Shown here in pieces: positions 26,886 through 38,326 of a stretch of DNA of 64,000 nt. Source of the stretch: Rhodospirillaceae bacterium (GTDB taxonomy: Bacteria; Pseudomonadota; Alphaproteobacteria; Rhodospirillales; Rhodospirillaceae). The position numbers were made by a program, and so were the translations under genes. Each line of letters begins with the position of its first letter. Positions within the stretch are counted from its first letter, which is position 1. Location: the NCBI GenBank assembly GCA_002737725.1, contig NSIP01000001.1, positions 186,001 to 250,000 on the forward strand, read 5' to 3'. The notes under the pieces were generated by a model, which was not told where the DNA came from, did not search any database, and was given only the letters and a program-made list of their open reading frames with translations.

Positions 26886-28322
26886 TTAGCTGGTCGTGCC
26901 GACCATTGGCAGATAGACCGAAAATGTCGAACCCTTGCCGATCTCGCTTTCAATGGCCAGCACGCCGCGATGCTGAAGGGTGATGTGCTTGACGATGGCT
27001 AATCCTAACCCCGTCCCGCCCATTTCGCGCGAGCGCGCCGTGTCCACCCTGTAAAAGCGCTCTGTCAGGCGCGGAATGTGCTCTTTGGGAATCCCACCCC
27101 CATGATCACGCACTGCAATTCTCACGCACGGGCCAGTGCCAGGCATGGACAGCGGGCGCTCCTCGACACGCTGGGCCGAAATTTCAACCGAGCCACGCTC
27201 GCCGCCGTATTTCAAGGCGTTGTTGGTCAGGTTGTAGAACACCTGACTCAGCACTGTCGGCTCGCCGATGACGTGCGGCAAGTCATTGGCCACATTGATC
27301 CGGATAGATGTTTTGAGTTCGCGTTTCTGCACATCCAATAAATCAACGGTGGCGCTTAAGACGGTCGCGATATCGGTCTCTCCAGTCGGTCGCATGTGTT
27401 CACGCAGTTCAATACGAGACAGAGACAAAAGATCATCAATCAACCGTGTCATCCGGTTGGCTTGTTTCAGCATGATCTCAAGAAACTTCTCCCGCGCCTC
27501 AGTGTCATCGCGGGCGGCACCCCGTAGGGTTTCGATAAAGCCTAAAACAATGGCCAAGGGCGTGCGTAGCTCGTGGCTGGCGTTGGCGACAAAGTCAGCC
27601 CGCATCTGATCCATCCTGAGGTGCTCGGTTTGTTCCTGCAGCACCATGATCAAGGCGGTTCCATCTTTTTCTACAAGGCCAAGGGAGACTAGCAGCGTCC
27701 GAAAGGTCCGCTCGATGGGGGCCGGAAAACTCAACAAGGCTTCGCCGCTCTTGTTTTGGGCCAACGCACGATCAGTTGCCTCAAGAACTTTGGGATCGCG
27801 GATCACCCACGCGAGGTCGCGATACAGCAGTTCCCGCGTGCTCCCCGTAGCGCCCGCCTCACGGTCCAGCAAATCACGAGCAGCGGCATTAGCGCCCACC
27901 ACACGCCGTTTGCGATCAAGTAATAATAAGGGTTCAGGCAAGCTATCAATAATAACTTGCCGCGATGTCGCTAGGCCTTCAGCTTCGTCGCGCCGATCTG
28001 CCCATAGTTTTTGCAAAGCCGTCAGCGCATTCCTCAGTCGCTGGACTGTGGCCGAGGTGTGAATGGGCGGCGCGGGTGCATCGATATTTTTTAACAATAA
28101 TTCTGTGTAACGGATGAGCCGCGCCAAATCCGCCAGGCGCGTGAAAACGAAGATCGCCATTAAAACGAAAAAGACCGCCGCCGCGACCATGGCCTCCATA
28201 GCGCTTAACCGTTCCAGGCCATACAAAACCAAAATAAGGGCCCAGCCGGGAAGACATGGGCCGATGCCCCAGGCAATCACGCTGCGGATTGATTCTTCCG
28301 AAAGGGAGCGAGGGCTGGGCAT
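26886..28322 (-). CDS. phoR: PhoR-like sensor histidine kinase
   Basis: 478 residues. Two N-terminal membrane helices (about 20-35 and 44-62) are followed by a PAS domain (about 120-230, IIDSLPEPLLLLDRKRRVVGANAAARDLL), a HisKA domain with ANASHELRTPL (phospho-acceptor H250), and a HATPase domain with N-box NLTNNALKYG and G-boxes DHGGGIP and GGTGLGLAIVKH. This is the architecture of the phosphate regulon kinase PhoR. The usual partners phoB, pst and phoU are not beside it, so the phosphate role is likely but not proven. It is convergent with the AmpG-like gene, with no gap, and divergent from mutS. Confidence 0.85.
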   Translation of the reverse strand: MPSPRSLSEESIRSVIAWGIGPCLPGWALILVLYGLERLSAMEAMVAAAVFFVLMAIFVFTRLADLARLIRYTELLLKNIDAPAPPIHTSATVQRLRNALTALQKLWADRRDEAEGLATSRQVIIDSLPEPLLLLDRKRRVVGANAAARDLLDREAGATGSTRELLYRDLAWVIRDPKVLEATDRALAQNKSGEALLSFPAPIERTFRTLLVSLGLVEKDGTALIMVLQEQTEHLRMDQMRADFVANASHELRTPLAIVLGFIETLRGAARDDTEAREKFLEIMLKQANRMTRLIDDLLSLSRIELREHMRPTGETDIATVLSATVDLLDVQKRELKTSIRINVANDLPHVIGEPTVLSQVFYNLTNNALKYGGERGSVEISAQRVEERPLSMPGTGPCVRIAVRDHGGGIPKEHIPRLTERFYRVDTARSREMGGTGLGLAIVKHITLQHRGVLAIESEIGKGSTFSVYLPMVGTTS

Positions 28323-28499
28323 GGTCCGCTGAATATTTCTGTGTCGAAGCTGATTTTTATATCCTTATTGTGCGCTGGCCGCGAGACCGGATGCAATGGC
28401 CCGATGCAATAGCGTGTTCGGATGTGTTGATTGCGGCGGCAATCACTGTCACAACACTGTCATTGAACCTCATTTCCCGTGCTATAGAACGGCACGGCC

Positions 28500-31253
28500 A
28501 TGACTGACGCAAGTTCCTCAGACACCCCTCTCAACGCCCCCGTCGATGGCGCAACGCCGATGATGGTGCAATATCATGCCGTCAAGTCGGGCTATCTCGA
28601 CGCGCTGTTGTTTTACCGCATGGGCGATTTTTACGAGCTGTTCTTTGATGATGCGCTCAAGGCCGCAGCCGCACTCGATATCGCGCTGACCAAACGCGGC
28701 AAGCACAATGGTGAGGACATTCCCATGTGCGGTGTCCCGGTCCATAGCCACGAAAACCACCTTTCTCGGCTTATCCGCAAGGGCTTCAAGGTCGCGGTAT
28801 GCGAACAACTGGAAGGTCCGGCCGAAGCCAAAAGGCGCGGCTCCAAGTCGGTTGTCAAACGCGATGTCGTGCGCCTCATCACGCCGGGCACGTTGACGGA
28901 AGACACGCTGCTAGATGCGCGCACCAACAATTACCTCGTGACTCTAACCCAAGTGCGCGCGGAATCGAATGAGATGATGGGTCTGGCGTGGATTGATGTC
29001 TCGGTGGGTGAGTTAAATGTTGAGGCGGTGAACATCCGTGGGTTGGCCTCAGTACTCAGTCGCGTGAGCCCCGGCGAGATTGTTGTGGCAGATCGCCTGG
29101 CCGATGAGCCCGAGATCAAGGCGCAATTGGAAGGTTGGAAATCAATCCTCACACTTTTGCCTTCAGTGCGATTTGATTCCGAGAACGCAAAACTTCGGCT
29201 TCACAAGCTCTATGGCGTCTCCACGCTCGATGCGTTTGGGTCTTTCAGCCGTGCTGAAGTGGCCGCCGCTGGGGCATTGGTGGATTACGTTGATCTGACC
29301 CAGAAAGGCAAATTACCCCGCATTTCATCGCTGAAGCATCAACCGACAGGGAGCATATTGGATATCGATGCGGCCACGCGACGGAATCTTGAGTTAACGC
29401 AAACGCTGTCCCATGAGCGTCGTGGCAGCTTGCTCGCGACGATTGATCTAACCGTGACCGCCGCAGGCGCCCGCGCACTGGCCGCACAACTGTCGGCGCC
29501 TCTGACCAGCGCCAAAGCCATCAACGAACGATTAGATGGCGTTGCCTTCTTCGCCGCGGCCGCGGCCACGCGCGAACAGGTTCGTGACATTCTCAAATCG
29601 TGCCCTGATCTTGAGCGCGCACTGTCTCGCACAGCGCTGGGCCGTGGTGGCCCGCGCGATCTTGCCGCCATCAGGGATTCATTGGCGCAGGCACCAATGT
29701 TGCGCCAGGCGATTGAACACCCTCAGGCTTCGTTGTTGCCGCCACCGCTGCGGATTTCTCAGGCACTCACGAACCTTGGGGATCACCAGGATTTGGTCGC
29801 AAAACTCAGGCACGCGTTAGCCGCAGACTTGCCGTTGATGGCGCGCGATGGTGGCTTTGTCGCCGCCGGGTTCTCAGCTGAGCTCGATCAACTGCGCTTG
29901 ATGCGCGATGACAGCCGCCGCCTGATTGCTGAGTTGCAAGCCACTTACGCCGAGCAGACGGGCCTTAGCGCATTGAAAATTCGCCATAATAATGTGCTTG
30001 GCTACTACATCGAAGTGAACGCCAAGAATGGCGAAAAGCTTATCGAAGATGCACGCACCATCAGCAACGAAAAAACAAAATTCATTCATCGCCAAACATT
30101 AGCCAACGTCATGCGGTTTGCGACCGTTGAGCTCTCTGAGTTGGAAGAAAAAATCAGCTCTGCCGCCGACATAGCGTTAGTGGTTGAGTTACAAGTCTTT
30201 GCCGACCTTACGGCCGCAGTGATCGGTGAAGCAGAGGAAATCTCGCGCAGCAGCACCGCGTTGGCAGATCTCGATGTCGCCGCTGCAAATGCTCAGCTCA
30301 GCGTTGAGCGTACCTATTGTCGCCCGGTGGTTGATGAGAGTTTTGCGTTTCATATTTCGGGCGGACGTCACCCGATTGTTGAAGAGGCGCTTAAAATTTC
30401 TGGGGCGTCGGCCTTCGTTGCTAACGATTGCAACCTAGGCGCCAAGACTGACAAAGGTGATGGCCGACTGTGGCTCATTACCGGCCCTAACATGGCGGGC
30501 AAAAGTACGTTTTTGCGTCAAAACGCCCTGATCGCAATTATGGCGCAGGCGGGGTTCTATGTGCCCGCCGCCAGCGCACACATCGGTGTGATTGATAAAT
30601 TGTTTTCGCGTGTGGGTGCTGCCGATGATTTGGCGCGCGGGCGATCAACCTTCATGGTCGAGATGATCGAGACGGCGGCTATTCTGAACCAAGCAACCCC
30701 GCGCTCGTTTGTGATTTTAGATGAAATTGGGCGGGGCACGGCCACTTACGATGGCCTCTCGATTGCCTGGGCCTCATTGGAACATCTGCACGATATCAAC
30801 GCTGCGCGGGCTTTGTTTGCCACGCACTATCACGAACTCACGGCGCTTTCTGGACGTTTGGCCGAGCTGGAGCCCCACACCATGAAGGTGCGCGAATGGC
30901 AGGGCAGCGTGGTGTTCTTGCACGAAATTGGCCCAGGGGCGGCTGATCGCTCGTATGGCATCCACGTCGCGCAATTTGCAGGCATGCCGGCGGCGGTGAT
31001 CGCACGCGCCAGCGAAGTCCTTGATACTATTGAGAAAAGCGGCCAAGCAGGCTCGGTCAAGACACTCGCGACCGACTTGCCACTGTTTGCCGCAGCCGAA
31101 CGCCCTGGCTCAGGGCGGATGTCTTCAAGTCACAAGCCGTCCGCTTTGGACGAGGCTATGGCGGCCCTTCGCCCAGACGAACTTACCCCTCGCGAAGCCT
31201 TAGATACGCTTTATCACCTCAAAGCTCTGCTCAGCGCAAAAAAGAACGCCTGA
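28500..31253 (+). CDS. mutS: DNA mismatch repair protein MutS
   Basis: 917 residues. The mismatch-recognition domain has the Phe-X-Glu motif in [11 protein letters not shown] (about 42-52, after MVQYHAVK). Connector, core and clamp domains follow, then the ABC-type ATPase with Walker [10 protein letters not shown] near 662-670, Walker [12 protein letters not shown] near 735, and a C-terminal tail with LKALLSAKK. The gene is intact, so the decay seen elsewhere in this window is not explained by a broken mutS. It stands in the mutS - small protein - glnD - murJ order typical of alphaproteobacteria. Confidence 0.99.
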   Translation: MTDASSSDTPLNAPVDGATPMMVQYHAVKSGYLDALLFYRMGDFYELFFDDALKAAAALDIALTKRGKHNGEDIPMCGVPVHSHENHLSRLIRKGFKVAVCEQLEGPAEAKRRGSKSVVKRDVVRLITPGTLTEDTLLDARTNNYLVTLTQVRAESNEMMGLAWIDVSVGELNVEAVNIRGLASVLSRVSPGEIVVADRLADEPEIKAQLEGWKSILTLLPSVRFDSENAKLRLHKLYGVSTLDAFGSFSRAEVAAAGALVDYVDLTQKGKLPRISSLKHQPTGSILDIDAATRRNLELTQTLSHERRGSLLATIDLTVTAAGARALAAQLSAPLTSAKAINERLDGVAFFAAAAATREQVRDILKSCPDLERALSRTALGRGGPRDLAAIRDSLAQAPMLRQAIEHPQASLLPPPLRISQALTNLGDHQDLVAKLRHALAADLPLMARDGGFVAAGFSAELDQLRLMRDDSRRLIAELQATYAEQTGLSALKIRHNNVLGYYIEVNAKNGEKLIEDARTISNEKTKFIHRQTLANVMRFATVELSELEEKISSAADIALVVELQVFADLTAAVIGEAEEISRSSTALADLDVAAANAQLSVERTYCRPVVDESFAFHISGGRHPIVEEALKISGASAFVANDCNLGAKTDKGDGRLWLITGPNMAGKSTFLRQNALIAIMAQAGFYVPAASAHIGVIDKLFSRVGAADDLARGRSTFMVEMIETAAILNQATPRSFVILDEIGRGTATYDGLSIAWASLEHLHDINAARALFATHYHELTALSGRLAELEPHTMKVREWQGSVVFLHEIGPGAADRSYGIHVAQFAGMPAAVIARASEVLDTIEKSGQAGSVKTLATDLPLFAAAERPGSGRMSSSHKPSALDEAMAALRPDELTPREALDTLYHLKALLSAKKNA

Positions 31254-31320
31254 GTCGGTCTCCCGCCTGGTCTCTGATATACTCATATTGATTCGACGAC
31301 TCCCAACAGGAGACCTGCCC

Positions 31321-31719
31321 ATGTTTGAGCTCGATCCCGACAAGCCCGATATCCCAGCGCTCGCGCGCATCCAGCTGTGGATGGGCGTGCTGTGCATGAT
31401 CGGTTCGGTCATCTCGTTGTTGCTGGCGTTCTCGGCTTACGAATGGATCAACGAAGTTTATGCTTTCGCGGGCGCAATTGGGGCCTTCTTGGTTGCACTG
31501 CTGTTTGTCGACCAAGCTAAAACCCTCGAGCTTCAGCCTGTCATCAGCGCACGGGTCAAATCGCGGTTTGCCATGGAAGGCGTCACGCGCGCCATGCCGG
31601 GGATGACAGGTGGAACTGGCGGTGATCGCAAGCCCGGCATTATTTCACAAAAACAAACCGAGCGTGTGATCAAGGTTTCTGAAAAGGATGCCCGCGAACA
31701 AGGCCTGCGGTTGCGCTAA
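31321..31719 (+). CDS. Small two-helix membrane protein, unknown function
   Basis: 132 residues from ATG 31321, which has AGGAG 8 nt upstream. The N-terminus is hydrophilic (MFELDPDKPDIPALARIQ). Two membrane helices follow (about 20-40, LWMGVLCMIGSVISLLLAFSA, and about 46-65), then a basic, glycine-rich cytoplasmic tail (about 75-132). No family recognised. It sits between mutS and glnD on the same strand with short gaps and is probably cotranscribed with one or both. Confidence 0.75.
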   Translation: MFELDPDKPDIPALARIQLWMGVLCMIGSVISLLLAFSAYEWINEVYAFAGAIGAFLVALLFVDQAKTLELQPVISARVKSRFAMEGVTRAMPGMTGGTGGDRKPGIISQKQTERVIKVSEKDAREQGLRLR

Positions 31720-31731
31720 CCTGTTAATCCT

Positions 31732-34524
31732 GTGCGAACGATTTTAAAACCCCGCGAGATTATCGACCGGCGCGAACTTGCGGCCGCGCTGGATGTCATC
31801 GCCAAAAGCGATGAGTCCGATACCGCTCGCCGTGCCCGCTTTCTCGACACGCTGAAATCTGCACTCAAAGCCGGCGACGATGAAATTCATTGGCGGCTCG
31901 ATGACGGAAAGCATTCAGGCAACGACTGCGTGGCTGAACGCTCGTTTTTGATGGACCAGATCATCCGTGTGTTGTTCGATCACGCCCTCGACCACCTCAT
32001 TCGGCGCGGCGTGCCCACAACGGGCGAGCGCATTGCCGTGCTGGCTATCGGTGGTTATGGGCGTGGTGAACTCGCACCGCTCTCAGACATCGATTTGCTG
32101 TTTTTGCTTCCTTACAAAGAAACACCTTTCTCTGAGCAGCTCGTTGAATTTATCCTGTATTCTCTGTGGGACGCAGGCCTCAAGGTGGGGCAGGCGGTGC
32201 GCTCCATCGATGAGAACATTTTGTATGCCAAAGCTGATGTCACGGTGCGCACATCCTTGCTCGATGCCCGCTGGATCTGGGGTGATCAAGCACTAGCCGC
32301 CGATCTCAAGGCCCGCTTTCAGAAAGACATTGTCGATGGCAGTGGCGCGCAGTTCGTCCAGGCCAAGCTGGCCGAGCGAGATGCCCGCCACGAAAAGACC
32401 GGCGATTCGCGCTATCGTCTGGAGCCCAATGTGAAAGACGACAAAGGCGGTTTGCGCGACTTACACATATTATTTTGGATCGCCAAATATCTCTACGGTG
32501 TCTCAGACGTTCGCAGGCTTGCTGATTTAGGTTTGATTGACGACGAGGCGGCAGGGCGCTTCGTCAAGGTGTATGAATTTCTCAATACCGTGCGTTGCCA
32601 TTTACATTACCTCAGCGGGCGTTCTGACAATCGATTGACTTTTGATCTTCAGCGCCAGATTGCAACCAAAATGAACTTTGCGGAACGCGCCAGCTCGGTA
32701 GCGACCGAGCGTTTCATGAAATATTACTTTCTTATCGCGCGCGACGTGGGCGATCTCACGCGTTTGTTTATCACCATGCTGGAGGAAAAGGGCCGCCGCA
32801 AACCTTTGTTACGCCTTCCCAGTGCCTTGCGTCGTCGCAAGATCGGCGGGTTTTTGGTCGAAGGTGGGCGCATTTCGCTAACGGAAGATGACATCGCGAC
32901 AAAGCCCATCAAGCTGCTGCAAATTTTTCGTACCGCCCAAGTTCAAAACATTGATTTCCAACCCAAAGCGCTGCGGCTCATCGCGCGCCATGCCAAACGC
33001 GCGGCGACGTTGCGAAACCACGAAGATGCCAATGTGATCTTTATGGATATTCTCACGGAACCCAAGGGTGCCGAGAACACGCTACGTCTGATGAACGAAT
33101 CGGGCGTGTTCGGGCGGTTTGTGCCCGATTTTGGGCGTGTCGTGGCACAGATGCAGTATGACATGTACCATGTCTATACCACCGATGAGCACACCATCCG
33201 CGCCGTTGGCATTCTCAACCGCATCGAGCAGGGGAAACTAAAGGATGACTTGCCCATTGCCTCTGACGTCATCCACAAAGTGAAATCGCGCCGCGCACTG
33301 TATGTCGCGGTCATGTTGCACGATATCGCCAAAGGTCGGGGTGGCGATCATTCAGGCCTCGGGGCTGACATTGCGCTTGAGCTTTGCCCACGGCTAGGGC
33401 TGACGCCTGAAGAAACTGAATCGGTCAGTTGGCTGGTGCGCAATCATCTGCTGATGAGCAATACGGCCTTTAAGCGCGATCTTGATGATCCGCAAACCAT
33501 CGATACGTTTTCGGAGGCCGTACAATCACCAGAACGATTGCGGCTACTGTTGGTGCTGACGTGCGCCGATATTCGCGCGGTGGGCCCCAATGTCTGGAAT
33601 AACTGGAAAGCCACACTTTTGCGCGAGCTTTATAATCGCGCTGACGAATATATGACGGGCGCGCAAAACACAGCCACGCGTGACGTGCGTGTGGCGGCGT
33701 GTCGCGAGGCCTTACTGGCGCGATTGGCCGACTGGCCCGATGACGCTCGCGAAAGCATTATCGCCTCGGCGTCACCTGCGTATTTGTTGGGATACGACCT
33801 CGCGACCCAAGAACGACATATGCGATTTATCCGCGCGGCTGAAACCAGAAATCAGAAAATTGAGGTCGCCTTCGCGATTGAGGATAAGCGCGACGTCACC
33901 TCCATGCTGGTCTACACGCCCGATCACCCGGGCCTTTTTGCCAAGATTGCAGGGGCCTTGGCGTTGTCGGGGGTGTCGATTGTTGATGCAAAAATTCTCA
34001 CGCTCTCGAGCGGTATGGCGCTCGACACGTTTTATTTTCAAGACTACGACGGCGACACGATTGTCCAAGATGAGCGCCTTGATCGCATCAAAGGCCGTGT
34101 CGTTCAGGCCCTGGAAGAGCGAATCAGGCTTAATCAGGAACTCTCAAACACCGCCGTCCTGCGCGTGCCTATGCGGGCCAAGGCTATGGAAGTGCCGCCG
34201 CGTGTCTTTATCGATAACACGGCCTCAAGGGTCTGTACCGTGATTGAAATCAACGGGCATGACCGGCCTGGATTCTTGTATGACGTCACAAAAACATTGA
34301 CGGACCTGGGGCTGCAAATTTCCTCGGCGCACATTTCAACTTATGGCGAACGAGTGGTCGACGTGTTTTATGTGAAGGACATCTTTGGTATGAAAGTCGA
34401 GAATGAAACCAAATTACGTCAAATCCGAGATGCCTTGGGTAAGACGATAGGCGTGGCCGCAGGCGATGTTTCTGTTCAGGCTGCCGTCCGCCGCGAAGCG
34501 GTGACCGCCACGGCCGCTGAGTAG
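31732..34524 (+). CDS. glnD: [Protein-PII] uridylyltransferase/uridylyl-removing enzyme GlnD
   Basis: Nitrogen sensor that adds UMP to PII proteins when glutamine is low and removes it when glutamine is high. 930 residues starting at GTG 31732. The nucleotidyltransferase domain has GGYGRGELAPLSDIDLL near 106-122, and the HD domain has MLHDIAKGRGGDHS near 527-540. Two C-terminal ACT domains (about 720-800 with DHPGLFAKIAGAL, and 835-910 with DRPGFLYDVTKTL) bind glutamine. Length and order match alphaproteobacterial GlnD. It starts 12 bp after the small membrane protein. Confidence 0.98.
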   Translation: MRTILKPREIIDRRELAAALDVIAKSDESDTARRARFLDTLKSALKAGDDEIHWRLDDGKHSGNDCVAERSFLMDQIIRVLFDHALDHLIRRGVPTTGERIAVLAIGGYGRGELAPLSDIDLLFLLPYKETPFSEQLVEFILYSLWDAGLKVGQAVRSIDENILYAKADVTVRTSLLDARWIWGDQALAADLKARFQKDIVDGSGAQFVQAKLAERDARHEKTGDSRYRLEPNVKDDKGGLRDLHILFWIAKYLYGVSDVRRLADLGLIDDEAAGRFVKVYEFLNTVRCHLHYLSGRSDNRLTFDLQRQIATKMNFAERASSVATERFMKYYFLIARDVGDLTRLFITMLEEKGRRKPLLRLPSALRRRKIGGFLVEGGRISLTEDDIATKPIKLLQIFRTAQVQNIDFQPKALRLIARHAKRAATLRNHEDANVIFMDILTEPKGAENTLRLMNESGVFGRFVPDFGRVVAQMQYDMYHVYTTDEHTIRAVGILNRIEQGKLKDDLPIASDVIHKVKSRRALYVAVMLHDIAKGRGGDHSGLGADIALELCPRLGLTPEETESVSWLVRNHLLMSNTAFKRDLDDPQTIDTFSEAVQSPERLRLLLVLTCADIRAVGPNVWNNWKATLLRELYNRADEYMTGAQNTATRDVRVAACREALLARLADWPDDARESIIASASPAYLLGYDLATQERHMRFIRAAETRNQKIEVAFAIEDKRDVTSMLVYTPDHPGLFAKIAGALALSGVSIVDAKILTLSSGMALDTFYFQDYDGDTIVQDERLDRIKGRVVQALEERIRLNQELSNTAVLRVPMRAKAMEVPPRVFIDNTASRVCTVIEINGHDRPGFLYDVTKTLTDLGLQISSAHISTYGERVVDVFYVKDIFGMKVENETKLRQIRDALGKTIGVAAGDVSVQAAVRREAVTATAAE

Positions 34525-34606
34525 CTCACCCTCCGCCCCCACCAAAGTTTCGCTACCTGATTGTCTCTGATTCACCTCTACCTCAATTTAAGCTACACTA
34601 TTACGC

Positions 34607-36181
34607 ATGTCCTTTATTCGCTCTGTCACCACGGTTGGTTCCTACACGCTGCTGTCGCGCCTCACGGGGTTTGTACGTGATGTGCTCACTGCCACCTATA
34701 TGGGGGCTGGGGCGACAGCGGATGCTTTCTTTATCGCCTTTCAGTTCCCGAATCTGTTTCGCAGCCTGTTTGCCGAGGGAGCCTTCTCGGCGAGCTTTGT
34801 CCCGATATTTACGCAAACGCTGGCGCGCGATGGCAAGCAAAAAGCCAAGCAGTTCGCCGACGATGCCTTTGCGGTCTTAGCGGCTGCCTTGCTTGTGTTC
34901 AGCGTGATCATGATCATCGCCATGCCGGTGGTGCTGTATGTGATGGCGCCGGGATTTGCCGATATCCCCGGCCAAATGGAACGCACCACCGAATTGGCGC
35001 GCATCGCGTTTCCCTATCTTTTTTTTGTCTCGCTGACGTCCCTGCAGTCAGGCGTACTCAATGCGTTTGACCGATTTGCTGCCGCTGCCTTTGCTCCGGT
35101 TTTGCTGAACCTGACGTTGATTTCAGCACTTCTCAGTGGGGCAGGAGCCAACGGAGACCCTGCACTGTTCCTGGCTTGGGGTGTTTTTGTCGCGGGCGTG
35201 GTGCAATTTTTCTGGCTGGCGCAAGATTGCAAACGCATCGGCATGAGATTCAAACTCTCCGTACCGCGCCTCACGCCCGAGGTAAAAACGCTGCTCTCGC
35301 GCATGGCGCCGGTCATGTTTGGTGCGGGCATTTACCAGCTCAATCTGGTGGTCAACAAAATTGTGGCCACCCTTGTCTCTGCTGGCGCGGTGTCATGGCT
35401 CTATTATGCCGATCGCGTGAACCTCTTGCCTGTTGGTGTCATCGGTGTGGCCATCGGCGTCGCGCTGGTTCCATTGCTCTCACGCCACATTCAAAATGGC
35501 GATACCGCCGCCGCCCTGGCCGATCAAAACCGCGCCATTGAACTCAGCCTGTTGCTGACGGTTCCCGCAGCCGTGGGCATTGCAATGCTAGCAGAGCCCA
35601 TCACATCGGTTTTATTTGAGCGTGGCGCGTTCAGTGCGCTGGACCGCGAGGCTGTGGCCGCCGCGCTTATGGCTTTTTCGTTTGGGCTGCCCGCATATGT
35701 TCTCAATAAAGCACTGATCCCCGCCTTCTTTAGTCGCAACGACACCAAGACGCCGGTTCAGGCTGCGTTTGCATCTTTCGTCGTGTGTGTGGTGCTCAAC
35801 CTCGCGCTGATGAATGTGCTGGGCCATGTTGGTATTGCAATGGCCACCTCGGTCTCTGCGTGGCTGAATATTTTAATCTTGGGCGCTGTCCTTCACCGGC
35901 GCGGGTATCTGATCGCTGACGCGCGCCTCAAAGGAAATATTCCTAAAATCATATTCGCAGCCGCGCTCATGGCTGGCCTCTTATTCCTTGGCGATTGGGC
36001 CGCCCTTAAAACATGGGGGCCAATTTTCGGCGCGCCTAACGCACCATCCGGGCCGATGTATCTGCGAACATTTGCATTGGTCGGCCTCATCGCAGGCGGT
36101 GCTCTGGTTTTTGCCTTTGCCATCCTCGCAACAGGTGCGGCTAAGCTCAGCGACCTCAAAAGTCTGCGCCGCCGCGCTTGA
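34607..36181 (+). CDS. murJ: Lipid II flippase MurJ
   Basis: 524-residue MOP-superfamily membrane protein with about 14 helices that flips lipid II for peptidoglycan synthesis. The N-terminal [12 protein letters not shown]-like segment appears as [52 protein letters not shown], the MurJ signature region with charged cavity residues. It follows glnD by 82 bp and precedes trpS, a common alphaproteobacterial order. Confidence 0.97.
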   Translation: MSFIRSVTTVGSYTLLSRLTGFVRDVLTATYMGAGATADAFFIAFQFPNLFRSLFAEGAFSASFVPIFTQTLARDGKQKAKQFADDAFAVLAAALLVFSVIMIIAMPVVLYVMAPGFADIPGQMERTTELARIAFPYLFFVSLTSLQSGVLNAFDRFAAAAFAPVLLNLTLISALLSGAGANGDPALFLAWGVFVAGVVQFFWLAQDCKRIGMRFKLSVPRLTPEVKTLLSRMAPVMFGAGIYQLNLVVNKIVATLVSAGAVSWLYYADRVNLLPVGVIGVAIGVALVPLLSRHIQNGDTAAALADQNRAIELSLLLTVPAAVGIAMLAEPITSVLFERGAFSALDREAVAAALMAFSFGLPAYVLNKALIPAFFSRNDTKTPVQAAFASFVVCVVLNLALMNVLGHVGIAMATSVSAWLNILILGAVLHRRGYLIADARLKGNIPKIIFAAALMAGLLFLGDWAALKTWGPIFGAPNAPSGPMYLRTFALVGLIAGGALVFAFAILATGAAKLSDLKSLRRRA

Positions 36182-36260
36182 CCGCCCTCTAACACCAGGC
36201 TACCACCCCATTCACACTTGGCGTGCGGGTCCATCCGTGCGCCATACAGAGGAGGACATC

Positions 36261-37298
36261 ATGTCCACTAGCGGGTCCACACCGCTCGGTCAAAAAGCCG
36301 GGCGCATCCTGTCTGGCATTCAGCCCACGGGCAATCTTCACCTCGGCAATTATTTGGGCGCCATTCGCAACTGGGTGACGCTGCAACAAGATTACGAGTG
36401 CCTGTTTTGCATTGTCGACATGCACGCCATCACGGTTTGGCAAGATCCGGCTGAACTCATACGCACCACCCGTGAAGTGGCCGCCGGCATGATTGCCGCA
36501 GGCGTGAGCCCTGTCGATAATGCGCTGTTCGTCCAAAGTCATGTGCCGGCCCATGCCCAATTGGCTTGGGTGCTCAATTGTGTGGCGCGCATTGGCTGGC
36601 TCAACCGCATGACCCAGTTCAAGGACAAGGCCGGCAAAAACCGCGAGAATGCCTCGGTCGGGCTTTACGTTTATCCCAACCTCATGGCGGCTGATATTCT
36701 TGTTTATAAAGCCACGCATGTTCCTGTGGGCGAGGATCAAAAACAGCACCTCGAATTGGCGCGCGACATCGCGCAGAAATTCAACATTGATTTTGGAAAA
36801 GTGGTGTTTCCGCTGCCCGAGCCCGTCATTCGCGGGCCAGGCATGCGCGTGATGAGCTTGCGCGATGGCTTAAAGAAAATGTCAAAGTCAGACGAATCTG
36901 ATTATTCACGCTTGAATATGACCGATGACCGTGATGCCATTGCACTCAAATTCCAAAAAGCCAAGTCCGACCCATTGCCACTCCCGACTACAGACGCCGA
37001 GATGGAGGGCCGACCCGAAGCCATCAACCTCATCAACATCTACGCAGCACTCACGGATAAATCTCACGCAGAGGTGCTCGCAGACATTTCCGGCCTGCAG
37101 TTCTCAGCCTTTAAAGCTAAGCTGACTGAAGTTGCTGTGAATGTATTGGGCCCGATCAATGCTGAGACAAAACGGCTGATGAACGACCCGGCCGAGATTG
37201 ACCGAGTTCTGGCGCGGGGCGCTGAAAAAGCCAACACCATCGCAGCAGGCGTTTTGAAAGAGGTCTATGACGTGGTTGGTTTCTTGCCGCGCGCCTAG
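36261..37298 (+). CDS. trpS: Tryptophan-tRNA ligase
   Basis: Class I aminoacyl-tRNA synthetase. 345 residues from ATG 36261, which has GGAGG a few bases upstream; the open frame to 35988 overlaps murJ and is rejected. The HIGH-type motif is [10 protein letters not shown] (about 25-34), and the KMSKS loop is [10 protein letters not shown] (about 204-213). The Rossmann fold and C-terminal helical domain are complete. Confidence 0.98.
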   Translation: MSTSGSTPLGQKAGRILSGIQPTGNLHLGNYLGAIRNWVTLQQDYECLFCIVDMHAITVWQDPAELIRTTREVAAGMIAAGVSPVDNALFVQSHVPAHAQLAWVLNCVARIGWLNRMTQFKDKAGKNRENASVGLYVYPNLMAADILVYKATHVPVGEDQKQHLELARDIAQKFNIDFGKVVFPLPEPVIRGPGMRVMSLRDGLKKMSKSDESDYSRLNMTDDRDAIALKFQKAKSDPLPLPTTDAEMEGRPEAINLINIYAALTDKSHAEVLADISGLQFSAFKAKLTEVAVNVLGPINAETKRLMNDPAEIDRVLARGAEKANTIAAGVLKEVYDVVGFLPRA

Positions 37299-37347
37299 TC
37301 GTCTACACATCTTTCGACCTTGAGTTTCAAGCGTTGCAAGCCGTAAC

Positions 37348-37947
37348 TCAAATAATCTGGCAGGCCTGCTCAAAGGCTAGGCGTGGCCCGCGTGGAAAAA
37401 TTTCTGCGTCATCGCCGTAGCCGATACTGCACAAGAAATTTGCTTTGATCCGCCCCTCTGGCCAGAAGGCTGCATTTACTTTGGCTTGATCGAAACCGCT
37501 CATCGGCCCGCAATCTAAGCCCAAAGACCGTGCCGCGATCATGAGGTAAGCGCCTTGCAACGTGCTGTTGCGAAATGCGGTGTCTTGAATCATCTCAGCG
37601 CTGCCTTCGAACCAAGTGCGGGCGCTTAGGTCGTGCGGGAACAGCTCGGGCAATAAATCATAAAACTGCATGTCGTAGCCAATGATTGCGGTCACTGGCG
37701 CGCTCATGGTCTTGGCCAAGTTGCTGCTAGACAGGGCGGGCTTCAGTTTGTCCTTACCTTCAGGGCCGGTGACAAAAATAAATCGCGCCGGCGAACAGTT
37801 GGCGCTGGTTGGCCCCATCTTCATCAGGTCATAAACGCGCCGCAGCAGGTCTTCGGCGACCGCCTTGGGATGCCAGCTATTTTGCGTCCGAGCTTTTCTG
37901 AAGATGAGATCAAGGCCCGCTTCGTCTATGGTGGTCTTCAAGGTCAA
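37348..37947 (-). CDS. RutE-like nitroreductase-family protein
   Basis: 199 residues of the nitroreductase/FMN family, closest by eye to the RutE (probable malonic semialdehyde reductase) group: ARTQNSWHPKAV, DLMKMGPTSANCSPARFIFV, LAKTMSAPVTAIIGYD and FRNSTLQGAYLMIAARSLGLDCGPMSGFD. The last motif and the TSANC segment hold FMN and substrate contacts. No other rut genes are present, so a pyrimidine-degradation role is not supported by context. The start appears to be TTG at 37947. Only 15 bp separate it from the start of the divergent deacetylase remnant. Confidence 0.82.
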   Translation of the reverse strand: MTLKTTIDEAGLDLIFRKARTQNSWHPKAVAEDLLRRVYDLMKMGPTSANCSPARFIFVTGPEGKDKLKPALSSSNLAKTMSAPVTAIIGYDMQFYDLLPELFPHDLSARTWFEGSAEMIQDTAFRNSTLQGAYLMIAARSLGLDCGPMSGFDQAKVNAAFWPEGRIKANFLCSIGYGDDAEIFPRGPRLAFEQACQII

Positions 37948-37962
37948 CTCCCGGTCCAGAAC

Positions 37963-38326
37963 ATGCGATTTATTCTAAGCAGAGCATTGCTGGCGTTCAC
38001 ATCTGTGCTCTTTGCTGCACCCGCGCTCGCTCAAGACCCAAGCGCTGTGGTGCTGATGTATCACCGATTTGGCGAAGCCAAGTATCCCAATACGAACACC
38101 ACGCTTGAACAACTCGACGCGCATATCGCCTATTTGCAGGCGAACGATTTTAAAGTTTTGCCCTTACCCGAGGTTGATGCGGCCCTCAAAGCGCGCAAGC
38201 CCCTGCCACCCAAGGCCGTCGCCATCACTATCGATGATGAAACAAGACTGGTACTGGTTCGGTCAAGAGTTTTTGGTGGGAGGGGCCAGCGAGGGTGTGC
38301 TGGTCCATGCGCGGTATAGGAACTAA
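37963..38326 (+). pseudogene. Polysaccharide deacetylase gene with a large internal deletion
   Basis: ATG 37963 opens a frame with a signal peptide (about 1-23, ending APALA) and the start of a NodB-type deacetylase: VVLMYHRFGEAKYPNT ... LEQLDAHIAYLQANDFKVLPL ... KAVAITIDDE, the first metal-binding motif. Normal sequence stops there at about codon 92, and the frame ends at 38319 after 27 unrelated codons. In another frame the segment just after the break reads DWYWFGQEFLVGG and ends at 38326, resembling the tryptophan-rich C-terminal end of longer relatives. About 150-200 residues of catalytic domain would be lost at a junction near 38238-38250. The C-terminal assignment is inference. Confidence 0.65.

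Noticed and set aside
35988-36260. Upstream extension of trpS
   Set aside because: Lies inside murJ; ATG 36261 has a strong GGAGG ribosome site and the family N-terminus.
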